Below, in pieces: positions 41,791 through 51,200 of a stretch of 64,000 nucleotides of DNA (position 1 is its first letter; each line of letters begins with the position of its first letter). This DNA is from Solirubrobacter ginsenosidimutans (GTDB taxonomy: Bacteria > Actinomycetota > Thermoleophilia > Solirubrobacterales > Solirubrobacteraceae), in contig NZ_JAPDOD010000005.1 in the NCBI RefSeq assembly GCF_027587205.1, positions 239,208-303,207 on the forward strand. The letters are read 5' to 3'. The position numbers and the translations under genes were made by a program. The notes beneath the pieces are model-generated. The model was not told where the DNA came from. It saw only the letters and a list, made by a program, of their open reading frames with translations, and did not search any database.

Positions 41791-43724
41791 TGGCAGTCCG
41801 ACTGCGTGCACCTGGTATCCCACGGGCGTTTGCGTTCCTCGTTCTCGGCGTGCTGTTCTGTGCCGCGATCATCATCGGCATCCGGGAGGCCTATGGGTGG
41901 CCCGTCTTTGTCGACGGGGGGATCGTCACCAAAGCCCAGAACGGGATCCTGCTGCTGTCGCTGCTGATCGCGCCGCTCTGGTTCCTGGTCGGCCTCGGCG
42001 CCTTCGACTACTGGTTCCGCTGGGCGGTCGGCAAGCCGACGATCCCCGAGGATCACTCGGGCCACGGCGCGACGTCCTGGCGCGACTACTTCCGGGTCAA
42101 CACCGATCACAAGGTGATCGGGATCCAGTACGTCGTCACGTCGTTCTTCTTCATGCTCGTCGGCGGCCTGCTGGCGATGATGGTCCGCGCCGAGCTGATG
42201 GCCCCGGGCCGCCAGTTCGTCGACGCGGGCACGTTCAACGGGCTCTTCAGCGTCCACGCGTCGCTGATGATCTTCCTGTTCATCATCCCGGTCTTCGCCG
42301 GGCTGGCGAACTTCGTCCTGCCGCTGATGATCGGCGCGCCGGACATGGCCTTCCCGCGCCTGAACGCCCTGTCGTTCTGGATGCTGCCGATCGCCGGCAT
42401 CATGATGGCCTCGTCGTTCTTCGCGCCCGGCGGCTCGTTCGCGACCGGCTGGACGGCGTACACGCCGCTCTCGACGAGCGCGCCGATCGGCCAGATGTTC
42501 TTCACCATAGGGGTGCAGTTCGCGGGGGCGTCATCGATCGCCACCGCCCTGAACTTCCTCGTGACGATCATCACGATGCGCGCGCCCGGCATGTCGTTCT
42601 GGCGCATGCCGCTGCTGGTTTGGGCGAACTTCTCGACCTCGCTGCTGGTCGTCATCGCCACCCCGTTCATCGCCGCGTCGCAGTTCTTCGTGCTCTTCGA
42701 CTACGCGCTGCACTTCAACTTCTTCCGCCCCGAGCGCGACGGCGACGTGCTGATGTACCAGCACGTCTTCTGGTTCTACTCGCACCCGGCGGTCTACATC
42801 ATGATGTTGCCGGGCTTCGGGATCATCTCCGAAGTCCTCAGCGTGAAGGCCCGAAAGCCGATCTTCGGCTACCGGATGATGGCCTTCTCGCTGCTGGCCA
42901 TCGTGCTCCTGGGCTTCACGGTGTGGGCGCACCACATGTTCGTCTCGGGCATGCAGGACTGGATCCGCATCCCGATGATGGTCACGACCGCGATCATCGC
43001 GGTGCCGACCGGCATCAAGATCTTCAGCTGGCTCGCGACGCTGTGGAAGGGCGTCCTGCACGTGGACACGCCGATGCTGTGGGCGCTCGGCTTCCTGACG
43101 ATGTTCACGCTCGGCGGCATCTCGGGCGTGGTGCTCGCGATGGTGCCGATGGACATCTACGTCTCGGACACCTACTTCATCGTCGCCCACATCCACTACG
43201 TGCTCTACGGCGGCTCGCTGTTCACGATCTACGCGGGCGTCTACTACTGGTTCCCGAAGATGACCGGGCGGATGTTCGACGAGCGCCTGGGCAAGCTGCA
43301 CTTCTGGCTGACGTTCGTGTCCTTCAACGCGACGTTCGGCCCGATGCACCTGATCGGCGTGAAGGGCATGCCCCGGCGGGTGTCGGACTACGCCGAGCAG
43401 TTCGCGGCGTGGAACCTCTTCATCTCGCTGAGCTCCTTCGTGCTCGGGCTCTCGACGCTCGTGTTCGTCTACAACATGGTCGCGTCGTGGCGCGGCGGGC
43501 CGCGCGCCCCCTCGAACCCGTGGAAGGCGCTCACGCTCGAGTGGCAGGTGTCCTCGCCGCCGCCGATCTTCAACTTCGATCGCGTCCCGACGGTGGTCGG
43601 CGGCCCGTACGAGTACGGCGTGCCGGACGCGGTCCACGGCATCTTCAAGCCCGCCGAAGAAGCGCGGCCGAAAACACCCGCAGGCGCCACCGGCGCCGAG
43701 GCGGAGTCGGAGCAGGGGGTCTAG
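41790..43724 (+). CDS. ctaD: Cytochrome c oxidase subunit I, A2-type (oxidase 2)
   Basis: 644 residues. Two extra N-terminal helices precede the twelve core helices. Ligands are in VHASLMIF, YSHPAVYIMMLPGFG, WAHHMFVSG and VAHIHYVLYGG. YSHPAVY replaces GHPEVY, so the D-channel glutamate is absent and the YS motif of A2-type oxidases is present. The acidic C-terminal tail is disordered. Same operon as the caa3-type subunit II. Confidence 0.95.
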   Translation: MAVRLRAPGIPRAFAFLVLGVLFCAAIIIGIREAYGWPVFVDGGIVTKAQNGILLLSLLIAPLWFLVGLGAFDYWFRWAVGKPTIPEDHSGHGATSWRDYFRVNTDHKVIGIQYVVTSFFFMLVGGLLAMMVRAELMAPGRQFVDAGTFNGLFSVHASLMIFLFIIPVFAGLANFVLPLMIGAPDMAFPRLNALSFWMLPIAGIMMASSFFAPGGSFATGWTAYTPLSTSAPIGQMFFTIGVQFAGASSIATALNFLVTIITMRAPGMSFWRMPLLVWANFSTSLLVVIATPFIAASQFFVLFDYALHFNFFRPERDGDVLMYQHVFWFYSHPAVYIMMLPGFGIISEVLSVKARKPIFGYRMMAFSLLAIVLLGFTVWAHHMFVSGMQDWIRIPMMVTTAIIAVPTGIKIFSWLATLWKGVLHVDTPMLWALGFLTMFTLGGISGVVLAMVPMDIYVSDTYFIVAHIHYVLYGGSLFTIYAGVYYWFPKMTGRMFDERLGKLHFWLTFVSFNATFGPMHLIGVKGMPRRVSDYAEQFAAWNLFISLSSFVLGLSTLVFVYNMVASWRGGPRAPSNPWKALTLEWQVSSPPPIFNFDRVPTVVGGPYEYGVPDAVHGIFKPAEEARPKTPAGATGAEAESEQGV

Positions 43725-43727
43725 CCA

Positions 43728-44546
43728 GTGCCGACGGTGCTCATCCTCGCGAACGAGACGATCGCCGGCAAGGCGCTGCTCGATCGCATCCGCGAGCGCA
43801 GTGAGGAGGGGGCGCGCTTCTTCGTCGTCGTCCCCCAAACCCGGCCGCGGCATGGCAACGTGATCTACGACGAGGTCGTGCGCGACTCCGCGCAGGTCCG
43901 CGTGGACCTTGCCGTGGAGTTCATCCACGACCTCGGCGCGGCCGCCTCGGGCGAGGTCGGCGACGCCGATCCGTTCAACGCCGCCATGGACGCCACGCGC
44001 GCCCAGCCGATCGACGAGATCCTCGTCTCCACGCTGCCCGAGACGGCCTCCGGCTGGCTGCGGCGGGATCTGATCGAGCGCTTGGAGGAAGCGACGAACG
44101 TGCCGGTCGAGCACGTGGTCGTGGACCTCGCGGCCGAGGGGCTGCCGTTCGGCGTCACGCTCGTGGTTGCCAACCTGACCGCCGCCGCGCCGGAACTGGT
44201 CGAACGCTTGAAGGCGCTCGCGCAGGAAGGGCCGCGGCGCTTCATCGTGGTCGTTCCCCAGAGCGGCCGCCAGGGCCACCGGGTGCGCGAGGCGCGCCAG
44301 CGGGCGCGGCGCCTGCTCGCCGGGCTCGACGACGCCGGCATCGTCGCCGCCGGGATGATCGGGGACCCCGATCCCTACACGGCGGTCATGAACGCCGTCC
44401 AGTACTTCCACATCTCGGAGATCGTCATCTCGACCCTCCCCGAGGGCAGCTCGCAGTGGGTCGCGGACAAGCTCGTCGACCGCGTGCGCGGGGCGACCAA
44501 CGTCCCGGTCGAGCACATCGAGTCGCGCGCGAAGGCGGAGGCGTAG
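43728..44546 (+). CDS. Duplicated Rossmann-like protein in the oxidase operon
   Basis: 272 residues made of two similar halves. Each starts with a hydrophobic strand and a VVVPQ segment (FFVVVPQTRPR; FIVVVPQSGRQ) and ends with EI(L/V)(V/I)STLPE and TNVPVEHV/I. Each half resembles a universal-stress-protein-like alpha/beta unit, though no ATP-binding G-rich loop is seen. It sits between subunits I and III of oxidase 2, so it may help assembly or sense stress, which is inference. GTG start. Confidence 0.7.
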   Translation: MPTVLILANETIAGKALLDRIRERSEEGARFFVVVPQTRPRHGNVIYDEVVRDSAQVRVDLAVEFIHDLGAAASGEVGDADPFNAAMDATRAQPIDEILVSTLPETASGWLRRDLIERLEEATNVPVEHVVVDLAAEGLPFGVTLVVANLTAAAPELVERLKALAQEGPRRFIVVVPQSGRQGHRVREARQRARRLLAGLDDAGIVAAGMIGDPDPYTAVMNAVQYFHISEIVISTLPEGSSQWVADKLVDRVRGATNVPVEHIESRAKAEA

Positions 44547-45163
44547 TGGCTGCTGCCGCCGTCGGGGCGCACGACGCCCACGACGACCACCATCACGGCC
44601 CGCCTGAGGCCAACCGCTCCTCGCGGGTCGAGCCCGCGTTCCTCGGGATGCTGCTTTTCATCATCTCGGAGGTCATGATCTTCGGGGCCTTCTTCACGGC
44701 CTACTTCTTCATCCGGGTCGTGGGCGGCGCCGAATGGCCGCACGCCGGCGACACGCTCCCGAAGCTGATCGCCGGCTTCAACACGGCGATCCTGGTCTCG
44801 TCCTCCTTCACGCTGCATTACGCGCAGGAGTCGATCAAGAAGAACAACCGGCTCGGGCTGCAGCTGGGAATGGTCACGACGTTCCTGCTCGGCCTGACGT
44901 TCCTCTTCATCCAGGTCAACGAGTACGTCCACATCGGCTTCGCGCCGCAGGACCATGCGCAGGGCTCGATCTTCTACGGCTTGACGGGCCTCCACGGCGC
45001 CCACGTGACCATCGGCCTGATGCTGCTGCTCTTCGTCACGATCCGCTCGTTCCGCGGCCACTTCTCCGCCGATTCCTACCGCGGCATGGAGATCCCGGGG
45101 ATCTACTGGCACTTCGTCGACGTGATGTGGATCGTCGTGTACTTCACCGTCTACATCATCTGA
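44546..45163 (+). CDS. ctaE: Cytochrome c oxidase subunit III (oxidase 2)
   Basis: 205 residues with five membrane helices after a His/Asp-rich N-terminus. Family motifs are FIISEVMIFGAFFTAYF, GLTGLHGAHVTIGL and YWHFVDVMWIVVYFTVY. GTG 44546 shares a base with the previous stop. It stabilises proton uptake in heme-copper oxidases. Confidence 0.95.
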   Translation: MAAAAVGAHDAHDDHHHGPPEANRSSRVEPAFLGMLLFIISEVMIFGAFFTAYFFIRVVGGAEWPHAGDTLPKLIAGFNTAILVSSSFTLHYAQESIKKNNRLGLQLGMVTTFLLGLTFLFIQVNEYVHIGFAPQDHAQGSIFYGLTGLHGAHVTIGLMLLLFVTIRSFRGHFSADSYRGMEIPGIYWHFVDVMWIVVYFTVYII

Positions 45164-45167
45164 GCCG

Positions 45168-45278
45168 GTGGCGCTGAACCCGCTGCGATCCGAAGGCGAG
45201 GCGTTCCGCCTCCTGCTCTACGTCATCGCCGTCTTCCTGGCGGCGATGGTGATCTTCTTCGTCGTCAAAGCGCTCTAG
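45168..45278 (+). CDS. Small single-helix oxidase-operon protein
   Basis: 36 residues: NPLRSEGEAFR followed by one membrane helix (LLLYVIAVFLAAMVIFFVV). GTG 45168 lies 4 bp after ctaE. Likely a small accessory subunit of oxidase 2; unnamed. Confidence 0.65.
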   Translation: MALNPLRSEGEAFRLLLYVIAVFLAAMVIFFVVKAL

Positions 45279-45283
45279 GCCCG

Positions 45284-46270
45284 CTAGCGGGCGGGCAGGG
45301 CGAACTCCACCCACAGCGGGTAGTGATCGCTGATGCGGAAGGTGCTGTCACCTTCCGCCGGGTCGCGCTCGAGCAGCGCGTCCCACTGGATGGTCCCGGC
45401 GGACGTGCGATCGAAGCCCAGCGCGCCCTCCTGGCCCTGGGCGATCCAGGCCACCTGATCGAAGGCGGTCACCTCGCCCGGCTTCTCCCCCACGGTGCGC
45501 GGGAGGCCGGCGAGGCTCGGGTCGGGCGTCAAGCCGTTGTTCACGAGGGCCTGGAAGCCGAGGTCGCCCTGCTCGGCGATGTTGAAGTCCCCGAGCGCGA
45601 TCAGATTGCGGCGGAAGTCGTCGGGCGTCTTCGGAGACGGGTCCTTGACGCTGAGCCGCAGGAGATCGGCGAGCGCGCCCGCCTCCTTGGCGCGCTGGGC
45701 GACGTCATCGCCCCAGATGACGTGGACCGACGCGAGCGTGAACGGGTTGCCGGCGCTGACGAAGCTGACCAGGAACGGCGTGCGCGCGAACTGGCGCCCG
45801 ATCTCCAGGCGCGCCGTGTCCTCGACCGAGAGCACGAGCTCTCCCGCCAGCCCCGACGGCTTCACGCGGCGCTGGTCGAACAGGAACGCGAGCCGCTCGT
45901 GGTTGCCCGCCGCGCCGCGCACGACGTCGGTGACGATGAACGACCACTCGGGACCGAGGCTGCGCGCGATCAGGCGCAGCCCGATCAGGTCGTCGCGGAC
46001 CTCCTGGACGGCGACGACGTCGAAGCGGCTGATGATCTCCGCCAGCGCCCACACGTCGGCCAGGTTGCGCTTGGGCGAGTCGCTGGGAGTGTTGGTCCAG
46101 CGCGGCCCGACCGTCCCGAGCATCCGGACGTTCCACGAGGCGACGAGCAGGTTGCGGTCGAGCACCTTGCCGGGCACGAGGGCGTCGAGCTTCGCCGACA
46201 GGGCGAGTTGATCCTGGATCACCGCGATCGGCGGCGGTCCGGCGTCAGAGAGGGGGATGGCCGCCGGCAC
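45284..46270 (-). CDS. Endonuclease/exonuclease/phosphatase-fold protein
   Basis: 328 residues, EEP superfamily. Metal and catalytic residues appear in order: ASWNVRML, VVAVQEVRDD, FTLASVHVIWG, ALGDFNIAE and RISDHYPLW. It resembles DNase I-like or sphingomyelinase-like phosphodiesterases. No signal peptide is evident, so its compartment is unclear. GTG 46270. Confidence 0.85.
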   Translation of the reverse strand: MPAAIPLSDAGPPPIAVIQDQLALSAKLDALVPGKVLDRNLLVASWNVRMLGTVGPRWTNTPSDSPKRNLADVWALAEIISRFDVVAVQEVRDDLIGLRLIARSLGPEWSFIVTDVVRGAAGNHERLAFLFDQRRVKPSGLAGELVLSVEDTARLEIGRQFARTPFLVSFVSAGNPFTLASVHVIWGDDVAQRAKEAGALADLLRLSVKDPSPKTPDDFRRNLIALGDFNIAEQGDLGFQALVNNGLTPDPSLAGLPRTVGEKPGEVTAFDQVAWIAQGQEGALGFDRTSAGTIQWDALLERDPAEGDSTFRISDHYPLWVEFALPAR

Positions 46271-46279
46271 CCCCCGACA

Positions 46280-47020
46280 CTACTTGACGGTGAGCTTGCC
46301 TTCCATGCCGCCCTCGCGGTGGCCGGGGACCGAGCAGAAGAACGTGTAGGTCCCGGGCTTGAGGTCGGCGCTGAACTGCGACACGCCGCCGCTGGTGACG
46401 ACCTCGCCCTTCTCGTTGACGCCGTTGCCCTCGATCGCGATGTCGTGCTGCGTGGGCTGCGGGTTCTCGGACTTGACCGTGACCTGACCCGCCGTCGCGG
46501 TCGCGTCGGCGAACTTGTAAGCGAGGCCGGAGGCGGCGACCGGGATGTCCAGCGTCCCGCCCTGTTCGGTGGCCGTGCCCTCGGCCTTGGAGGCGCCGAC
46601 GGCGGCCAGCGGGCCGGTGTCCTCGCCGGGTTCGGCCACCGCGCTGGCGACGTAGGCCGCCACGTCACGCGCGTCCTCGCCCGTGACGATCCCGGGCTTC
46701 ATGAGCGGCAATTCCTTGCCAGTCGCAGGGTCAACCTGAGCGTTACGGTTGGGGTGGGCGATCTGGCCTTCGACGATGCCGGCGAAGGTGCTGTCCTTCA
46801 TGCCGTCGGCCCGGGACTGGCGGAACGCCTCGTCGAGGTTCGGGCCGGTCACGCCGGAGGCCCCGGCGCGCGCCAGCGTGTGGCAGGCCGCGCAGTTGGT
46901 GACGAACTGCTGCTTGCCGTTGACGAGGTCCTCGCCGCCGTTCTTGAGCTGGCAGCCGGTCAAGGCGAGCGTCGTGACGACGCTGCCGACAACGACACGC
47001 CCAAAGCTGCCTCTCTCCAT
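46280..47020 (-). CDS. Cytochrome c-cupredoxin fusion lipoprotein
   Basis: 246 residues. Lipoprotein signal with lipobox LTGC. Residues 35-130 form a class I cytochrome c (CAACH; axial Met near LPLMKPG). Residues 155-246 form a plastocyanin-like domain with His in PTQHDIAIE and FFCSVPGHREGGM (Cys, His, Met). Two redox centres on a membrane-tethered protein suit electron delivery to an oxidase, and oxidase 2 lies nearby. ATG 47020. Confidence 0.9.
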   Translation of the reverse strand: MERGSFGRVVVGSVVTTLALTGCQLKNGGEDLVNGKQQFVTNCAACHTLARAGASGVTGPNLDEAFRQSRADGMKDSTFAGIVEGQIAHPNRNAQVDPATGKELPLMKPGIVTGEDARDVAAYVASAVAEPGEDTGPLAAVGASKAEGTATEQGGTLDIPVAASGLAYKFADATATAGQVTVKSENPQPTQHDIAIEGNGVNEKGEVVTSGGVSQFSADLKPGTYTFFCSVPGHREGGMEGKLTVK

Positions 47021-47077
47021 GGCGCGGAATCCTAACCGTCATCGAGGACGAGGGAGCTGCCGCCTAGAGTTCGGGGG

Positions 47078-48262
47078 ATGACCGTCGCCTCCGGGCGGCT
47101 TCGGGCAGGGGCGTTCGGGGTCGTCGCAGCGAGCTGGTTCGCGATGATGGCGGCGTCCAACGTCGCCACGCCGCTGTACGCGATCTACGAGCGCGAATTC
47201 GGGTTCTCGAAGGCGGTTCTGACGCTGGTCTTCGCCACGTACGCGCTCGTGCTCGCGCCGTCGCTGCTGGTCTTCGGGCAGCTCTCGGACCGCCTCGGGC
47301 GCCGGCGGGTGATGGCGACGGGCTTCGCCACCGCGACCGTCGGCCTCGTCCTGTTCGCCGGCGCGAGCAGCCTCGTCTGGCTGTTCGCCGCGCGTGCGGT
47401 GCAGGGCCTGGCGATCGGGATGATCAGCGGCGCCGCGGCCGCGGCGCTGTTCGAGCTCGACCCGGCGCCGCAGGAGGACCGCGCGGCGCTCTTCTCCGCG
47501 CTCGCGCAGGCGGGCGGGAGCGCGTCCGGGCCGCTGATCGCGGGCATGCTGGCCGAGTGGGCTCCGGCCCGGCTCGTGCTGCCGTTCGTCGTCTTCATCG
47601 GGCTGGGCGTCGCCGCGACGGTCGCCGCACTGGCGATCCCGGAGCCCGGGCGGGTGCGCGGCGGGCGCTTGACGATCGTCCGGCCGAGCGTGCCGGCCGA
47701 GATCCGCGTGCTGTTCGCGCGCGTGAGCCTCACCGGCGCGCTCGTCTGGGCCGTCGCGGCGTTCTTTCTCTCGGTCGTGCCGTCCTATGCCGCGGAGCTG
47801 CTCGATACGTCGAACCTGGCGCTCCTGGGAGCGATCAGCGCGGTGATGCTCGCCGCGTCCTGCGTGGCGCAGATCGCGGCGCGCGGCGGCAGCAGCTATG
47901 CCCGCATGCAGGCCGGCGGGCTCGTTCTGCTCGCGCTCGGGCTGCTGGCGCTCGCATTGGCATTCCCCACCCGCTCACTGCTCGTCCTGCTGTTCGCCGG
48001 CCTGCTCTGTGGGGCCGGACACGGCCTGGGCTTCCTCGGCGGCCAGGCGCAGCTGAGCCTCGCCGCCCCGCCCGATGAGCGCGGCGCGGTCAACGCGGCG
48101 TTCTACACGTTGATCTACCTCGGTGTGGCGACCGCCGTCGTGTCGACGGGCCTGCTCACGCTGCACTTCGCGCTGTCGACGGCGGTGACGGCGTTCACGA
48201 TCGTCGTGGGGACGTTCGCAACGGTCACCGCCGTCTGGCACATGCGCTCTACGGCGCGCTGA
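47078..48262 (+). CDS. MFS transporter
   Basis: 394 residues, twelve membrane helices. The A-motif between helices 2 and 3 is GQLSDRLGRRRVMATG; a weaker repeat is between helices 8 and 9. Drug-efflux or metabolite export is typical; substrate unknown. ATG 47078. The end overlaps the convergent copper oxidase gene by 14 bp. Confidence 0.9.
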   Translation: MTVASGRLRAGAFGVVAASWFAMMAASNVATPLYAIYEREFGFSKAVLTLVFATYALVLAPSLLVFGQLSDRLGRRRVMATGFATATVGLVLFAGASSLVWLFAARAVQGLAIGMISGAAAAALFELDPAPQEDRAALFSALAQAGGSASGPLIAGMLAEWAPARLVLPFVVFIGLGVAATVAALAIPEPGRVRGGRLTIVRPSVPAEIRVLFARVSLTGALVWAVAAFFLSVVPSYAAELLDTSNLALLGAISAVMLAASCVAQIAARGGSSYARMQAGGLVLLALGLLALALAFPTRSLLVLLFAGLLCGAGHGLGFLGGQAQLSLAAPPDERGAVNAAFYTLIYLGVATAVVSTGLLTLHFALSTAVTAFTIVVGTFATVTAVWHMRSTAR

Positions 48263-51200
48263 GGATCTCGATCGCGGCGAAGTTCCAGCGGTCGGCGGTC
48301 GGCGCGCTGTCGTCCAACGTCACCGTAGTCCCCGCCACCGGCGTCAGCGCGTCGCGGCGTTGCGCCCAGTACGTGTCGCCGCTGGGGCTGAAGTACTGGT
48401 CGACCAGGGTCTGCCCGGCGCCGAGCGTGCGGCCGACCGCCTTATCCCAATCGATGCCGACGCCCCAGACCCAGCTGCCGGCCCGCGTCGTCGTGAGCGA
48501 CACCCGCGGCGCGCCGTTCGCCGCGCTCGCACCCGCCGCGGCGCCGAGCGTCGCCGTGTCCGCGCCGGCGAACGCGGCGACGGTCATCGCCCCTTGCGCC
48601 TTGCCACCGGCGCGCGTGGCGGTGAAGACCACGTTGGTGAGCGCGGCAGGCGCGACCGCCTGCCAGATCTCCGCCGCGCCGGCCTGCGTATTCGCCCGCT
48701 GACGGAGCCGCCAGGTCAACCCTCCGCCGGTCACCGAGCTGAACGATTGCGATCCGGCCCCGCTCGGACCGTCCGAGGCCAGGAAGGCGACGAGCAGCTC
48801 GCCGGGCCGTGTCGTGGTCACGGGCGGCGAGGCGATCGTGGTGGTGTCGGCCGACTGGTGCGTCGAAACGACCTTGTCGAGGCTCACCGGATCGGCCGCC
48901 GTGGTCGTGACGCTCACTTCGCCGGTCCTTGCGCCGAGGTTGCCGGCGGCGTCGTAGGCGGCGACGGCGTACGCGTACGTCGTCCGCGGGCTCAGGCCCT
49001 GATCCGTGTAGCTCGGCGTGGGCGTGGTGCCGACCTCGACCCCGTCCCGGTAGACCCGGTAGCCCGAGACCGCGGCGTTGTCGGTCGCCGCGGTCCACGT
49101 CAGCGAGGCCGTCGTGGATGTCGCTGTGCCGGCCAGCCCGCTCGGGGTCGACGGCGGCGTGTGATCCGACGCGGCGGTCGCGTGCGCCTCCGCGGAGGCC
49201 GCGCCGACGTTGCCGGCCGCGTCCTCGGCGCGCACGCGGTAGTAGTACTCGCCGGCGGCCAGCCCGTTGTCGACGTAGCCCGTCGTCGTGCTCTCCCCCA
49301 CCTTGTTGGCCGCCGACGGCGTGAAGCCACTGGTCGTCGAGCGGTAGACGTTGTAGTGGGCGACGCCGACGTTGTCGGTCGCCGGCGACCAGCTCAGCGA
49401 CGCGCCACCGAGCGTGCCGGCGGCCGCAAGGTTGCCGGGAGCGCTCGGAGCGACGTCGTCCTCGTACGGAGCCGGGAAGCGCACGTAGGAGGCGACCGAC
49501 GGCACGCCCTGGGCGTTGACGATCGAGAGCAGGTAATAGCCGGGGGGAGCGAAGTTGCCGTCGGCCGGCATCTTGACGTCGATGCCGCCGACCGTCTGCG
49601 TGAACTCGAGCGACAGCGCACGCGCGTTTTGATCGAACGCGTGCGTGACCGAGCCGGTGCGGATCAGCGACACGCGCGACACCGAGCCCGAGTCCGGGGT
49701 CCCGATGAACGTGCTCTCGCCCCAGTGGACGGTCGCCGGAGCGGAGGTGATCGTCGGTCGGGGCCCCTTGAAGAGATAGGGCGGCGAGTAGATCTGCGCG
49801 CTCTTCTGGTCGGTCACCCCGGTGTCGGAGCCACCTCCCGCGACGTACACACGGCCGTCGGGCAACAGCACCGCGACCGAGTGATACAGCCGCGGGACCG
49901 CCATGGCGGCGAGCTTGGTCCAGACACCGGTTGCCGGGTCCCAGGACTCGGCCGGCAGCACGCCGTTGGCGTCGATCTGCGCCGACTTGTCGGTCCCGCC
50001 GCCGGTGGCCAGCACGGTGCCGTCGGGGAGGTTGGTCAGATTCAGGAAGCTCCGCCGGTAACTCATCGACGCCGTGGGCTGCCACGCCGGAGTGGCCTGG
50101 TTCATGTCAAGCGTGTAGGCGGTGCTCGCGGACTGGCCGGAGAAACCGCCGTCGGAAGCGGTACCCGCCTTCATGAACTTGCCCGGCGCGTAGTTGACGG
50201 CGCTGCCGCCGTCGAGCATCCGCGAGTCGACGGTGCGCCACTGATTGGTGGCGAGATCGAGTGTCTCGGTCGGTGTCGGCTCCTCGGAGGCGCCGATGCG
50301 GATCAGCTTGCCGTCGGGGAGCTGGTACACGAACGAGTAGTACGGGATCGCCTTGCTGGCGGCGGTCAGCTCGGTCCACCGGTTCGCCACGGGGTCGTAG
50401 ACCTCGGGGATCGGCACGATGTCCGTCGCGCTGCGGTTGGAGCCCGAGGTGACGATGACCTTGCCGTCGGCGAGGGTCGTCGCCGTCGCGTACCAGCGCG
50501 GGTAGTGCATCGGCGCGAGCTGCGACCACGTGAGCGTCTTCCAGTTGTACGCCGTCGCGTCGGCCAGGCCCAGCGGGCCGCCGGTCTCGGAGCGGGTGTC
50601 GGTGCCGCCGGCGACGTTCACACGGCCGTCGGCGAGCACGGCCTGGGCGGCGCAGAACAGGTTCGCGACCGCGTCCGGGAGCGGCGTGACCGCATTGGTG
50701 GCGGGGTCGAACTGATACTGCGAGCCGCCCTGGGTGAAGGTCCCCTGGAAGAGCAGGATCTTGGCGGTGGGCGTGAGCGCCGAGTGGATCGCGACCGCTG
50801 GGAGCGGGATGACCGGCCCCCACTGGCCGACCTGGGCGGGGTCATTGGCGTTGTTGGCGACGGTGACCGAGACCGCGGCCGAGCTCGCCATGTTCCCGGT
50901 CGTGTCCAGGGCGCGCGCCGTGAGCGTGTGCAGCCCGTTCACCGCCGTGGTCGTATCCCACGTGGCGGTGTAGGGCGCCGACGCGTCCTGGCTCCCGAGC
51001 GCCGCCCCGTCGAGCAGGAACTGCACGCCGGCGACGGCGACGTTGTCGGTCGCGTCGGCCCGCACCGTCACGGTGCCGGAGAGCGACGCGCCTGCCGCCG
51101 GAGCGCTGATCGAGACCGTCGGCATCGTCGTGTCCGGAGCCGGCGTGGTCACGGCCAGCTCGTCCGAGGGGGCGGAGAGGTTGCCGGCGCCGTCGTATGC

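Noticed and set aside
42531..44516. A 661-codon open frame antisense to oxidase 2
   Set aside because: Composition is Arg/Glu/His-rich without domains and it covers clear oxidase genes on the other strand. The same holds for the frame at 33197-35029.
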